This document shows positions 15,769 to 23,031 of a stretch of DNA of 30,807 nucleotides, piece by piece. Positions within the stretch are counted from its first letter, which is position 1. Each line of letters opens with the position of its first letter. Location of the stretch: positions 1-30,807 of the forward strand of contig JBJFCE010000095.1 of assembly GCA_051888775.1 (NCBI GenBank). Direction: 5' to 3'. The stretch comes from JBJFCE01 sp051888775. Lineage in GTDB: Bacteria; Bacillota; Clostridia; Lachnospirales; Lachnospiraceae. Position numbers and translations under genes: made by a program. Below the pieces are notes generated by a model. That model worked only from the letters and a program-made list of their open reading frames with translations. It was not told the origin of the DNA and made no database searches.

Positions 15769-16965
15769 CTATTTCTTCGTCAGGCGCAGTGTTTCCCTTG
15801 CAATCGCAAGCTCTTCATTGGTCGGCACGACCATCACCGTTACCTTACTGTCCGGTGTGGAAATAATCGTCTCCTCACCGCGAATACTGTTTTTCTCAGG
15901 ATCAATCGCGGTACCGAGATATCCCAGATATGCACCGACCTGCTCTCTGATAATTGCGTTATTTTCTCCGACTCCTGCCGTAAATGCAATGATATCTACG
16001 CCGTTCATGGCTGCCGTATAAGCACCGACATATTTTGCCACACGATACGAATATGTCTCCAGCGTCATCTTTGCCCTCTGATTGCCTTCCTCCGCTGCGG
16101 TACACAGATCGCGGAAATCGCTGGAAATACCGGACAAGCCCTGCACACCGGACTTTTTATTTAACACATCGGACATCTGTGCAAAGGATAGACCTTCCTT
16201 CTCCGCAATGAAGCTGACGATTGCAGGATCGATATCTCCGGAACGGGTTCCCATGATGAGTCCTTCTAACGGTGTCAGACCCATACTCGTATCTACGCTC
16301 TGTCCGTTCATAACGGCGGAAACGCTTGCACCGTTTCCGAGATGGCATACGATGATCTTCAGATCCTTACGGTCCTTACCGAGGATCTCAGCAGCTCTCT
16401 TGGATACAAAATCATGGCTGGTGCCATGAAAACCGTAGCGTCTCACCTTATACTTTTCATAGTATTCGTAAGGCAGACCATATAAATACGCTTTTTCCGG
16501 CATTGTCTGATGAAATGCCGTATCAAATACCGCTACCATCGGTACCTGCGGCATGATCTTCTTACAGGAATTGATACCGATCAGGTTGGCCGGATTATGA
16601 AGCGGTGCCAGATCGTTACATTCTTCAATCGCCTTCATGACCTCGTCCGTGATCACGACACTGCTTGCAAATTTTTCACCGCCGTGAACAATACGGTGGC
16701 CTACCGCACCGATCTCATCCAAAGAAGCGATCACACCGTTTTCCGTATCAGTCAGCGCATCGATGACCATCTGTACCGCAACGGTATGATCGGGCATTTC
16801 CGCCTTAATCGTAACCTTATCCTTTCCTGCCGGCTGATGCGTCAGCTGACTTCCCTCAATCCCGATTCTCTCGCAAAGTCCCTTTGCCAGAACCTTCTCC
16901 GTATCGCTGTCGATCAGCTGATACTTTAACGATGAACTTCCGCAGTTAATAACTAAAATTTTCAT
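15769..16965 (-). CDS. ackA: Acetate kinase
   Basis: Acetate kinase makes ATP and acetate from acetyl phosphate, the last step of mixed-acid fermentation. The 398-residue product shows the acetokinase signatures: MKILVINCGSSSLKYQL at the N-terminus, HNPANL, VAVFDTAFHQTMP, RRYGFHGTSH and CHLGNGAS. The start was fixed at 16965 because GAGGAG precedes this ATG and the length then equals the family norm. The open frame continues to 17199 only because it reads through palindrome A4. No phosphotransacetylase gene lies next to it in this window. Confidence 0.97.
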   Translation of the reverse strand: MKILVINCGSSSLKYQLIDSDTEKVLAKGLCERIGIEGSQLTHQPAGKDKVTIKAEMPDHTVAVQMVIDALTDTENGVIASLDEIGAVGHRIVHGGEKFASSVVITDEVMKAIEECNDLAPLHNPANLIGINSCKKIMPQVPMVAVFDTAFHQTMPEKAYLYGLPYEYYEKYKVRRYGFHGTSHDFVSKRAAEILGKDRKDLKIIVCHLGNGASVSAVMNGQSVDTSMGLTPLEGLIMGTRSGDIDPAIVSFIAEKEGLSFAQMSDVLNKKSGVQGLSGISSDFRDLCTAAEEGNQRAKMTLETYSYRVAKYVGAYTAAMNGVDIIAFTAGVGENNAIIREQVGAYLGYLGTAIDPEKNSIRGEETIISTPDSKVTVMVVPTNEELAIARETLRLTKK

Positions 16966-17016
16966 AGCTTTACTCTCCTCGCTTCTCATAATTTTCATTA
17001 AATAGACGCTTGTATC

Positions 17017-17191
17017 CTCAGTCATCAGGACGAAACGGTTGCCCACAGACCTGTCATCGGCGGGCACGCTTTCGCTACACTTCGTCCGTAACGGTACATA
17101 AGGTGCCACAGTACGGCACCTAAGTACCGACGGACTCACAGTACCCGCCGCTGACAGGTCTGTGGGCAACCGTTTCGTCCTGATGACTGAG
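17017..17191. repeat. Palindromic element A4 (subtype A, reverse)
   Basis: The arms 17017-17067 and 17141-17191 are identical inverted copies over 51 bases apart from two positions; weaker pairing extends to about 17004 and 17204. The centre (17068-17140) reads GCTTTCGCTACACTTC, GTAACGGTACATAAGG, stem TGCC/GGCA, loop ACAGTAC, CCTAAGTACCGACGGACTC. It is the only A copy with this loop variant. It sits between the cyclophilin stop and ackA. Confidence 0.95.
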
Positions 17192-17226
17192 TTTTGCAAA
17201 CGACTACATTATTTTCAAACATTCTA

Positions 17227-17880
17227 TCAGTCTATGACTGTGACTTTGGTGATGACCGGCTGGTTTTCCGGCGCTACAAATCCACTCTGCACATCCTGTA
17301 CCGGGGTGTTTTCCACAATCGCATCCACAATATCCATACCATCCGTTACATAGCCGAATGCCGCATACTGTCCATCCAGATAAGTGGCATCCTGATGCAT
17401 GATAAAGAACTGGGACGACGCACTGTTATAGTCCTGCGCTCTCGCCATTGATAATACACCTCTTGTATGAGAAAGCGTATTCTCATATCCGTTTGCGGAA
17501 AACTCTCCGGTAATGTTCTGTTCAGAGCCTCCGGTTCCGTTGCCGAGCGGATCGCCTCCCTGAATCACAAAGCCGTCCACCACTCTGTGAAATGTCAGAC
17601 CGTCATAAAATCCCGCTTCTGCCAGATCCAGAAAATTCTGTACTGTGATCGGTGCCGCACCGGCATCCAGTTCACAATAAATCGTTCCATAGCCGGCCAC
17701 TTCGATTTCAATATGGTGAAGCCCGGCCCCGCTACTCTCCTCCTGATCTTTGGATGGCTGATTTTCTAACATACTGCCTTCTAACGAAGGGGTCCTTGTG
17801 GGATCTTCCTTTTCTCCGCAGGCTGTCATACCTGACATCAACAATAATGCCGCTACAAATATACTGATCTTTTTTATCAT
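17227..17880 (-). CDS. Secreted lipoprotein cyclophilin-type peptidyl-prolyl isomerase
   Basis: This enzyme speeds proline cis/trans isomerisation and probably helps proteins fold outside the membrane. The 217-residue product has a signal peptide ending in MTAC with lipid-carrying Cys21. A short Ser/Glu linker follows, then a cyclophilin domain: FHRVVDGFVIQGGDP, SQFFIMHQDATYLDGQYAAFG. The ATG at 17880 (MIKKIS) is preferred because AAGGA precedes it; the frame opens further to 17913. A CCTTTC/GAAAGG hairpin (17914-17929) lies just upstream. It is divergent from mgtE and is followed by palindrome A4. Confidence 0.93.
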   Translation of the reverse strand: MIKKISIFVAALLLMSGMTACGEKEDPTRTPSLEGSMLENQPSKDQEESSGAGLHHIEIEVAGYGTIYCELDAGAAPITVQNFLDLAEAGFYDGLTFHRVVDGFVIQGGDPLGNGTGGSEQNITGEFSANGYENTLSHTRGVLSMARAQDYNSASSQFFIMHQDATYLDGQYAAFGYVTDGMDIVDAIVENTPVQDVQSGFVAPENQPVITKVTVID

Positions 17881-18061
17881 TTCTTTTTTCCTTCCATATA
17901 GTGCATATGTCATCCTTTCTTTTGAAAGGGTGATTCCATGCTGTATTTACCAACCCTTATTTTACGTCAGTCTGCGCACAATTTCCATAATGAGTTTATA
18001 CAAAAATAATTTTTTAACTGTTTTTTACATTTTTGGGGGTGTTGTTTTCTTTTCTTTGCGC

Positions 18062-18290
18062 TATAATAATAAAATGGTGTTATAAAATATAAGAAAAAAG
18101 CGAGGTGAGAGGCATGGACAGTTGTGACAGTTGCGGTCGAAGTAACAGTAATCGGTATGATAGTTCGGATAGAGAAGCTGTTCCCAAAGCTGCCCCTGCT
18201 CCTCTCTCATAATTATCATACCATCACTGACCAAAGGGTACTGCCCTATTTCCGGCATCATTGTGCCGAGAATAAAGATTAGGAGGCTGA
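18062..18290 (+). promoter_or_regulatory. mgtE leader: promoter -10 box and structured 5' region
   Basis: A perfect TATAAT at 18062-18067 has only a poor -35 box; another -10-like TATAAA follows at 18081. The leader holds a 32-codon ORF. GAGAGGC around that ORF's ribosome site and ATG can pair with GCTCCTCTC at its end, and GGACAG with CTGTTCC inside. I looked for the magnesium M-box conserved blocks and did not recognise them. The leader could therefore regulate mgtE by translation of the short ORF or by an unrecognised RNA fold. Confidence 0.45.
18114..18212 (+). CDS. Candidate 32-residue leader peptide upstream of mgtE
   Basis: This short ORF starts at ATG 18114 behind GAGGTGAGAGG and ends at TAA 18210-18212, 81 bases before mgtE. 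The peptide begins MDSCDSCGRSNSN and ends PKAAPAPLS: an acidic, Ser/Cys-rich front and a proline-rich tail. Acidic and proline-rich leader peptides control magnesium-transporter genes in Salmonella (mgtL, mgtP), so an analogous role is possible. No similarity to those peptides is claimed. It may be unexpressed; comparison with relatives would decide. Confidence 0.4.
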   Translation: MDSCDSCGRSNSNRYDSSDREAVPKAAPAPLS

Positions 18291-18293
18291 GTG

Positions 18294-19721
18294 ATGGAAG
18301 AAAAAGAATTAGAAGTCCTTGATGAGACTGCTTCGTTTCCCGAAAAGCCCGATTATGAGCAGGAATTGATTTCCATTATGGAAAGCAACCTCTCCGATAC
18401 CGAGCTAAAGGAACGGTTAAGCGACTATCACGAAAATGATATCGCAAACATTTTAGAACGGCTGACTCCCATTGAAAGGCGGAGACTCTACCGCGTTCTT
18501 GGTATTGATGCCGTATCCGAGATCTTTACCTATTTGGAAGATGTCGGTAAATATATCGAAGAACTGGATTCCGACAAAGCTGCCGATATCATCGAGAGCA
18601 TGGATGCCGATGATGCAGTCGATGTTCTGGATGAACTGGAAGACAATAAGAGTCATGAGCTGATCAGTCTGATGGACGAAGAAGCCAGGCATGACATTGA
18701 TCTGATCCAGTCTTATGCTGATGACGAGATCGGTAGCCGTATGACTACAAACTTTATCGTCATTCAAAATAATGTAAACATTAAACAGGCAATGAAATCG
18801 CTTGTTGAACAGGCCGGTGACAACGATAATATCTCCACGATATATGTTGTGGATGAAGATGCGCATTTTTATGGCGCGATCGACTTAAAGGATCTGATCG
18901 TTGCAAGACAGTATACCGAATTGGAATCCCTGATCAGTACTTCCTTTCCTTATGTGTATGCAAAGGAAACCATCAGCGACTGTATTGAGGATCTGAAAGA
19001 ATACTCGGAAGATTCCATCCCCGTTCTGGACAACGACAAAACCCTGCTCGGTGTTATCACCGCACAGGATATCGTAGAAGTTGTCGACGAAGAATTTGGA
19101 GAAGACTACGCAAAGCTTGCCGGTCTGACCGAAGAGGAAGATCTGCAGGAGCCTTTATCTGCCAGTATTAAAAAGCGACTGCCCTGGTTGATCATTTTGT
19201 TATTTCTTGGATTGGCAGTATCCACTGTTGTAGGAATGTTTGAAAGTGTCATTTCTCAATTGACGCTGATCGTCAGCTTCCAGTCCCTGATTCTCGGTAT
19301 GGCCGGTAATGTCGGTACCCAATCACTGGCTGTTACCATCCGAGTGCTCGTTGATGAGAGCGTAAATTCTGCCCAAAAGTGGAAGCTGGTATTAAAAGAA
19401 ATCCGAATCGGATGTGTCAATGGATTTCTGGTAGGTCTGCTTGCATTCCTGTTTGTAGGCTCTTATATACTGCTTGGTCGCGGGAAATCCGTCTTTTTCT
19501 CGTTTGCCGTATCCGGCTGTATCGGTCTTGCCATGTGGGCTGCCATGATCATTTCCAGCATGATGGGCACCCTGATCCCGCTGTTTCTGCATAAGATCAA
19601 GGTCGATCCCGCCGTTGCCTCCGGTCCTCTGATCTCTACGATCAATGACCTGGTCGCAGTTGTAACTTATTATGGACTGACATGGATCTTATTATTGAAC
19701 ATTTTGCATCTGGTTGAGTGA
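18294..19721 (+). CDS. mgtE: Magnesium transporter MgtE
   Basis: MgtE is a magnesium-gated magnesium channel of the inner membrane. The 475-residue protein has the acidic N-terminal superhelical domain (about 1-140), a pair of CBS domains (about 145-270) that sense cytosolic magnesium, and a C-terminal pore domain with five helices (from about 290), including FQSLILGMAGNVGTQSLAV typical of the pore. The ATG at 18294 sits 7 bases after AGGAGG; a GTG at 18291 is too close to it. It is preceded by a structured leader and ends inside a terminator hairpin. Confidence 0.95.
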   Translation: MEEKELEVLDETASFPEKPDYEQELISIMESNLSDTELKERLSDYHENDIANILERLTPIERRRLYRVLGIDAVSEIFTYLEDVGKYIEELDSDKAADIIESMDADDAVDVLDELEDNKSHELISLMDEEARHDIDLIQSYADDEIGSRMTTNFIVIQNNVNIKQAMKSLVEQAGDNDNISTIYVVDEDAHFYGAIDLKDLIVARQYTELESLISTSFPYVYAKETISDCIEDLKEYSEDSIPVLDNDKTLLGVITAQDIVEVVDEEFGEDYAKLAGLTEEEDLQEPLSASIKKRLPWLIILLFLGLAVSTVVGMFESVISQLTLIVSFQSLILGMAGNVGTQSLAVTIRVLVDESVNSAQKWKLVLKEIRIGCVNGFLVGLLAFLFVGSYILLGRGKSVFFSFAVSGCIGLAMWAAMIISSMMGTLIPLFLHKIKVDPAVASGPLISTINDLVAVVTYYGLTWILLLNILHLVE

Positions 19722-19750
19722 GCTTTGATAAGCTCACTCATTTATTTTCT
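19716..19750 (+). terminator. Terminator hairpin shared by mgtE and the Uma2 gene
   Basis: GAGTGAGCTT (19716-19725) pairs perfectly with AAGCTCACTC (19730-19739) around TGAT, followed on the plus strand by a T-rich ATTTATTTTCTT. The mgtE stop codon lies in the left stem, and the stop of the converging Uma2 gene (19738-19740) overlaps the end of the right stem. It should work best for mgtE. Confidence 0.9.
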
Positions 19751-20442
19751 TCACATAAATCATCTTCATATAAAAACTCCGCTTCCCCATACACTTCTTT
19801 CATGTCAATCCTTAAATCTCCACCGTATAGACCAATCGGAATTTCATCCTCAAATCCATAAATGACCGGATAATTCTCCGTAGAAAAATCATACACCAAA
19901 ACCCTTTTCTGTTCCGGATCTACGATCCAATACTCGCGCACTCCCGCATCCATATATTTTTGCAGCTTCTTGCCCATATCTTTCTTTTTCGTTGAAGGTG
20001 ACAATATTTCAATAACAAAATCAGGTGCTCCAAAAACGCAGCGCCGAATGACCTTGCTGCGGTCACATACGATCAACACATCCGGCTGTACCATTGTTCT
20101 GTTATCGCAATTCAGCTGAACATCTACCGGAGAAATAAGCGGGATACATTTTCCCTTATGCTCCTTAATATAATTCTTGATTACCCGATAAAATTCTCCC
20201 GCAAACAACTGATGCACCGAGGCAGGAGCTCCCATATCATAAAATACACCGTCAATCAGTTCTACCCTTCGCTCATCCGGAAGCGCATAATAATCCTCAA
20301 TTGTATAGCCCTCCGATTTCCGCTCAGACGCATACTGTGCTGCTGCCTCCCGTACCTCCATTGTCTCCAGCCGTGCTTTTTTCTTTCTCACCTTCTCAAG
20401 GGATTCTTCGATCCACTTTTGAAACTCCTTATCATTGCTCAT
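19738..20442 (-). CDS. Uma2-family (DUF820) PD-(D/E)XK nuclease-fold protein
   Basis: Uma2 proteins have a restriction-endonuclease-like fold, are often present in many copies, and have no established role. The 234-residue protein has a charged coiled N-terminal extension (1-45) and then the Uma2 domain: RRVELIDGVFYDM (Glu61), VQPDVLIVC (Asp121), FVIEILSPST (Glu145), and YWIVDP. The acidic residues and a following lysine fit an intact nuclease centre. The ATG follows AAAGGAG. It converges on mgtE. Upstream, a likely promoter at 20838-20865 implies a ~390-base leader that contains palindrome A5. Confidence 0.88.
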   Translation of the reverse strand: MSNDKEFQKWIEESLEKVRKKKARLETMEVREAAAQYASERKSEGYTIEDYYALPDERRVELIDGVFYDMGAPASVHQLFAGEFYRVIKNYIKEHKGKCIPLISPVDVQLNCDNRTMVQPDVLIVCDRSKVIRRCVFGAPDFVIEILSPSTKKKDMGKKLQKYMDAGVREYWIVDPEQKRVLVYDFSTENYPVIYGFEDEIPIGLYGGDLRIDMKEVYGEAEFLYEDDLCEENK

Positions 20443-20474
20443 ACACTTTTCTCCTTTCAGTAATGTGATTAGTT

Positions 20475-20674
20475 AGGCGATTGCCACCCCTGCCTTCGGG
20501 ATGGATCGCTGCTTTCGAACCTATTGGTGGCAGGCACGCTTTCGCTACACCTCGTCCGTAGCGGTACGTAAGGCACCAAAATACGGGGCCTAAGTACCGA
20601 CGGACTCACAGTGCCTGCCACCGATAGGTTCGAAAACAGCGATCCATCCCGCAGGTAGAGTTTGACAATCGTCT
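20475..20674. repeat. Palindromic element A5 (subtype A, reverse)
   Basis: The arms 20475-20537 and 20611-20674 pair perfectly over most of their inner 45 bases and more loosely outside. The centre reads GCTTTCGCTACACCTC, GTAGCGGTACGTAAGG, loop AAAATAC, CCTAAGTACCGACGGACTC. The outer ends are TTAGGCGATT on the left and AATCGTCTGAC on the right, the same unlike ends as in A6 once orientation is considered. It lies about 30 bp upstream of the Uma2 start codon. Confidence 0.95.
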
Positions 20675-20831
20675 GACAGGAATGTCCGTAAATATACTGA
20701 TCTTATTTTGCTCTTAGATTGTTCGGCGATCTGCCGTTTACACCCTCTCGGATGAAAGATGAATCTGTTGATTCAAAGAACCGGAAACCGTCAGAATCGG
20801 CTCCGCTCAGAATTCTGCTCTTGCAGATGAT
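20675..20831 (-). other. Unassigned leader segment upstream of Uma2
   Basis: This gene-free stretch lies between palindrome A5 and the minus-strand promoter at 20838-20865. It would form the first part of the Uma2 leader. It contains several short hairpins, such as TGAATC/GATTCA and CGGC/GCCG. I recognise no known riboswitch or protein in it. Confidence 0.3.
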
Positions 20832-20837
20832 AAATAT

Positions 20838-20865
20838 ATTATAACATATCACCTGTTAAATGCAA
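20838..20865 (-). promoter_or_regulatory. Promoter reading toward the Uma2 gene
   Basis: On the minus strand TTGCAT (20865-20860) and a perfect TATAAT (20843-20838) are 16 bases apart. It starts just after the proS terminator and faces the Uma2 gene about 390 bases away; no other gene lies between. Confidence 0.65.
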
Positions 20866-20867
20866 TC

Positions 20868-20943
20868 AAAAAAGGCTGCCACATGAAACAGGAATCCTGT
20901 TTCCATACCAACAATCGGTATGTATATTTGTGACAGCCTTTCT
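20868..20943 (-). terminator. Branched terminator after proS
   Basis: On the minus strand AAAGGCTGTCACA pairs with TGTGGCAGCCTTTTTT. Two extra hairpins are nested inside: CATACCG/CGGTATG-like, and GAAACAGGA/TCCTGTTTC. The structure ends in a run of six T. It begins about 30 bp past the proS stop. The nested hairpins are more elaborate than a terminator needs. Confidence 0.85.
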
Positions 20944-20973
20944 GTATTTCCTTTATTTGTCTCTTATCTCTGT

Positions 20974-22410
20974 TTAGTATGCTCTTCCCCAATAAACCAT
21001 CTTCTTGGCAGGTTTTCCGCAGCAGACACAGGTATCAGCCAGATGCTCCTGCTCAAAAGGCATACAGCGGCTCGTTACGGCAAGCTTTTCTTTGATCTTG
21101 TCTTCACAATCCTGCTCCCCGCACCACATTGCCTTGACAAATCCGGACTTTTCGGTAAAGCACTTCTCAAACTCTTCCATGTTCGTTGCTACATAGGTAT
21201 GCGCATCACGATGGGCTTTTGCTGCTTCGTACATATCCTTCTGGATCTGCTCTAACAGCACGGGAACCTTCGCTGCAACCTCATCGATTGCCACTTCGAT
21301 CTTTTCACCGGTATCACGGCGGCAGAGTACGCACTTGCCTGCCTCAATATCCTTTGGTCCAATCTCGACACGCAGAGGAACACCACGCATCTCCTGCTCT
21401 GAGAACTTCCATCCCGGACTCTTGTCCGTATCATCGGTCTTGACGCGGACTCCTGCTTCCTTCAATGCCTTTTCGATCTCATACGCTTTATCCAGTACGC
21501 CTTCCTTCTTCTGCTGAATCGGAATGACCATCACCTGAACAGGCGCTACCTTCGGAGGCAGTTTCAATCCGGAGTTATCGCCATGAACCATGATCACGGC
21601 TCCGATCAAACGTGTTGTCATACCCCAGGATGTCTGATGCACATATTTTAAAGTATTGTCTTTATCTGTATACTGGATACCGAACGCCTTTGCAAAACCG
21701 TCGCCGAAATTATGCGAGGTTCCGGACTGTAATGCCTTTCCGTCATGCATCAGTGCTTCTATTGTATAAGTAGCCGTTGCGCCGGCAAATTTTTCTTTCT
21801 CGGTCTTACGTCCTTTGATGACCGGAATTGCCAGTACATTTTCCAAAAACTCCGCATACACGTTCAGCATCTGAATCGTTCTTTCTTCTGCTTCTTCTGC
21901 TGTTGCATGCGCAGTATGACCTTCCTGCCACAAGAATTCACGGCTTCTCAAAAACGGTCTCGTCTCCTTTTCCCAACGTACTACGGAACACCACTGATTG
22001 CACAGCTGAGGCAGATCACGATAGGACTGTACCACATTCTTATAATAATCGCAGAACAGCGTCTCGGAAGTCGGTCTGACGCACATTCTTTCCTGCAGCT
22101 GCTGACCGCCGCCGTAGGTTACCCATGCGACCTCAGGCGCAAATCCCTCTACATGATCCTTTTCCTTCTGAAGCAGGCTTTCCGGAATGAACATCGGCAG
22201 ATACACATTCTGCACGCCTGTTTCTTTGAACCTTGCATCCAACTGCTGCTGGATCAGCTCCCAGATCGCATAGCCTGCCGGTTTAAATACCATGCAGCCT
22301 TTAACACTGGTATAATCGATCAGTTCTGCTTTCTTCACTACATCCGTATACCACTGTGCAAAATCGTCTTCCATGGATGTAATGGCTTCTACTAATTTCT
22401 TGTCTCCCAT
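20974..22410 (-). CDS. proS: Prolyl-tRNA synthetase, short archaeal/eukaryote-like type (ProS type 3)
   Basis: This enzyme charges tRNA(Pro). The 478-residue protein has class II synthetase motifs: motif 1 region NVYLPMFIPESLL, motif 2 VVRWEKETRPFLRSREFLWQEGHTAH, and motif 3 WGMTTRLIGAVIMVHGD. An anticodon-binding domain follows, then the C-terminal domain ending in CVCCGKPAKKMVYWGRAY, typical of this type. The bacterial-type editing insertion is absent, as expected for the short form. The ATG follows AAGAGGAA. Expression is controlled by the T-box just upstream. Confidence 0.96.
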   Translation of the reverse strand: MGDKKLVEAITSMEDDFAQWYTDVVKKAELIDYTSVKGCMVFKPAGYAIWELIQQQLDARFKETGVQNVYLPMFIPESLLQKEKDHVEGFAPEVAWVTYGGGQQLQERMCVRPTSETLFCDYYKNVVQSYRDLPQLCNQWCSVVRWEKETRPFLRSREFLWQEGHTAHATAEEAEERTIQMLNVYAEFLENVLAIPVIKGRKTEKEKFAGATATYTIEALMHDGKALQSGTSHNFGDGFAKAFGIQYTDKDNTLKYVHQTSWGMTTRLIGAVIMVHGDNSGLKLPPKVAPVQVMVIPIQQKKEGVLDKAYEIEKALKEAGVRVKTDDTDKSPGWKFSEQEMRGVPLRVEIGPKDIEAGKCVLCRRDTGEKIEVAIDEVAAKVPVLLEQIQKDMYEAAKAHRDAHTYVATNMEEFEKCFTEKSGFVKAMWCGEQDCEDKIKEKLAVTSRCMPFEQEHLADTCVCCGKPAKKMVYWGRAY

Positions 22411-22471
22411 TTCCTCTTGTTCCTTTCTGTAATATCTGTCCTTTTTCTGCTTCGCAGGGCATAAAAGAGTA

Positions 22472-22700
22472 TAAAAAATCCTCCCGTCCCCACAACATAG
22501 GGACCGAAGGTTATCGGCGGTACCACCCTGATTAACGGTCAGACAATTCTGCCTTCCGTTCTCCTCATTTCTCCCGTTAACGCCGGAATTACGTTGTATT
22601 TACATACACAGCTCCAAGGCAGGTTCCCTTCCTTCCGCATAAGAATCTCGCACCGATGATTCTCTCTCTGAAACACTTCCAAAAGGTACTAACCCTTTTC
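22472..22700 (-). ncRNA. T-box riboswitch controlling proS
   Basis: The leader senses uncharged tRNA(Pro) and switches between a terminator and an antiterminator. The T-box core AGGGTGGTACCGCC is at 22529-22516 on the minus strand. The terminator follows: CCTTCGGTCCC pairs with GGGGACGGGAGG, then a run of T (22511-22473). Stem I begins near AGGGTTAGTACC and includes GAGAGAGAATC and a GGTGCGAGA-type apical segment. The likely specifier is CCT (Pro) at 22623-22621 in the context GAACCTGCC. The proS gene starts about 60 bases later. Confidence 0.92.
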
Positions 22701-22729
22701 ATTGCCAATTCTTGTATTGATATATTGCG

Positions 22730-22758
22730 ATTTTAGGACACGCGGCAGTATTTGTCAA
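22730..22758 (-). promoter_or_regulatory. Promoter of the T-box/proS transcript
   Basis: On the minus strand a perfect TTGACA (22758-22753) and TAAAAT (22735-22730) are 17 bases apart, about 30 bases before Stem I of the T-box. The palindrome B3 ends 25 bp upstream of the -35 box. The -35 context TTGACAAATACTG is identical to that of the hup promoter. Confidence 0.9.
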
Positions 22759-22782
22759 GAGGTTTTAAGCATACAGACTATA

Positions 22783-23016
22783 TAGAATCAAGTTTACAAT
22801 CCGGGTTCCGCCACCGCTTCTTTGTCTGTCCTATTTCGGCAGTGTATATCCGTTTTGCGGCACGTTCTCACTCCGTGAAAAAGCGCAGCGGACACTAGGC
22901 TCGACAATACCTCGCCAAGTGCCGGCGTTTTTCAAGGGCCGCAAAACGGATATACACTGCCGAAATAGGACAGACAAAGAAGCGGTGGCGGAACCCGGAC
23001 TGTAAGCTTGATTCTA
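22783..23016. repeat. Palindromic element B3 (subtype B, reverse)
   Basis: It has the longest arms in the window: 22783-22861 and 22938-23016, 79 bases each with only two mismatches. The centre (22862-22937) reads ACGTTCTCACTCCGTG, AAAAAGCGCAGCGG, ACACTAGGCTCG, ACAATAC, CTCGCCAAGTGCCGG, CGTTTTTC. It starts 15 bp after the stop of the AI-2E family gene and abuts the proS promoter. It probably separates the two transcripts. Confidence 0.96.
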
Positions 23017-23031
23017 CACGCGTCAGATTGT

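Noticed and set aside
18062..18290. M-box magnesium riboswitch in front of mgtE.
   Set aside because: The GAGGTGAGAGGC start is reminiscent, but I did not find the other conserved M-box blocks. A covariance search is needed.
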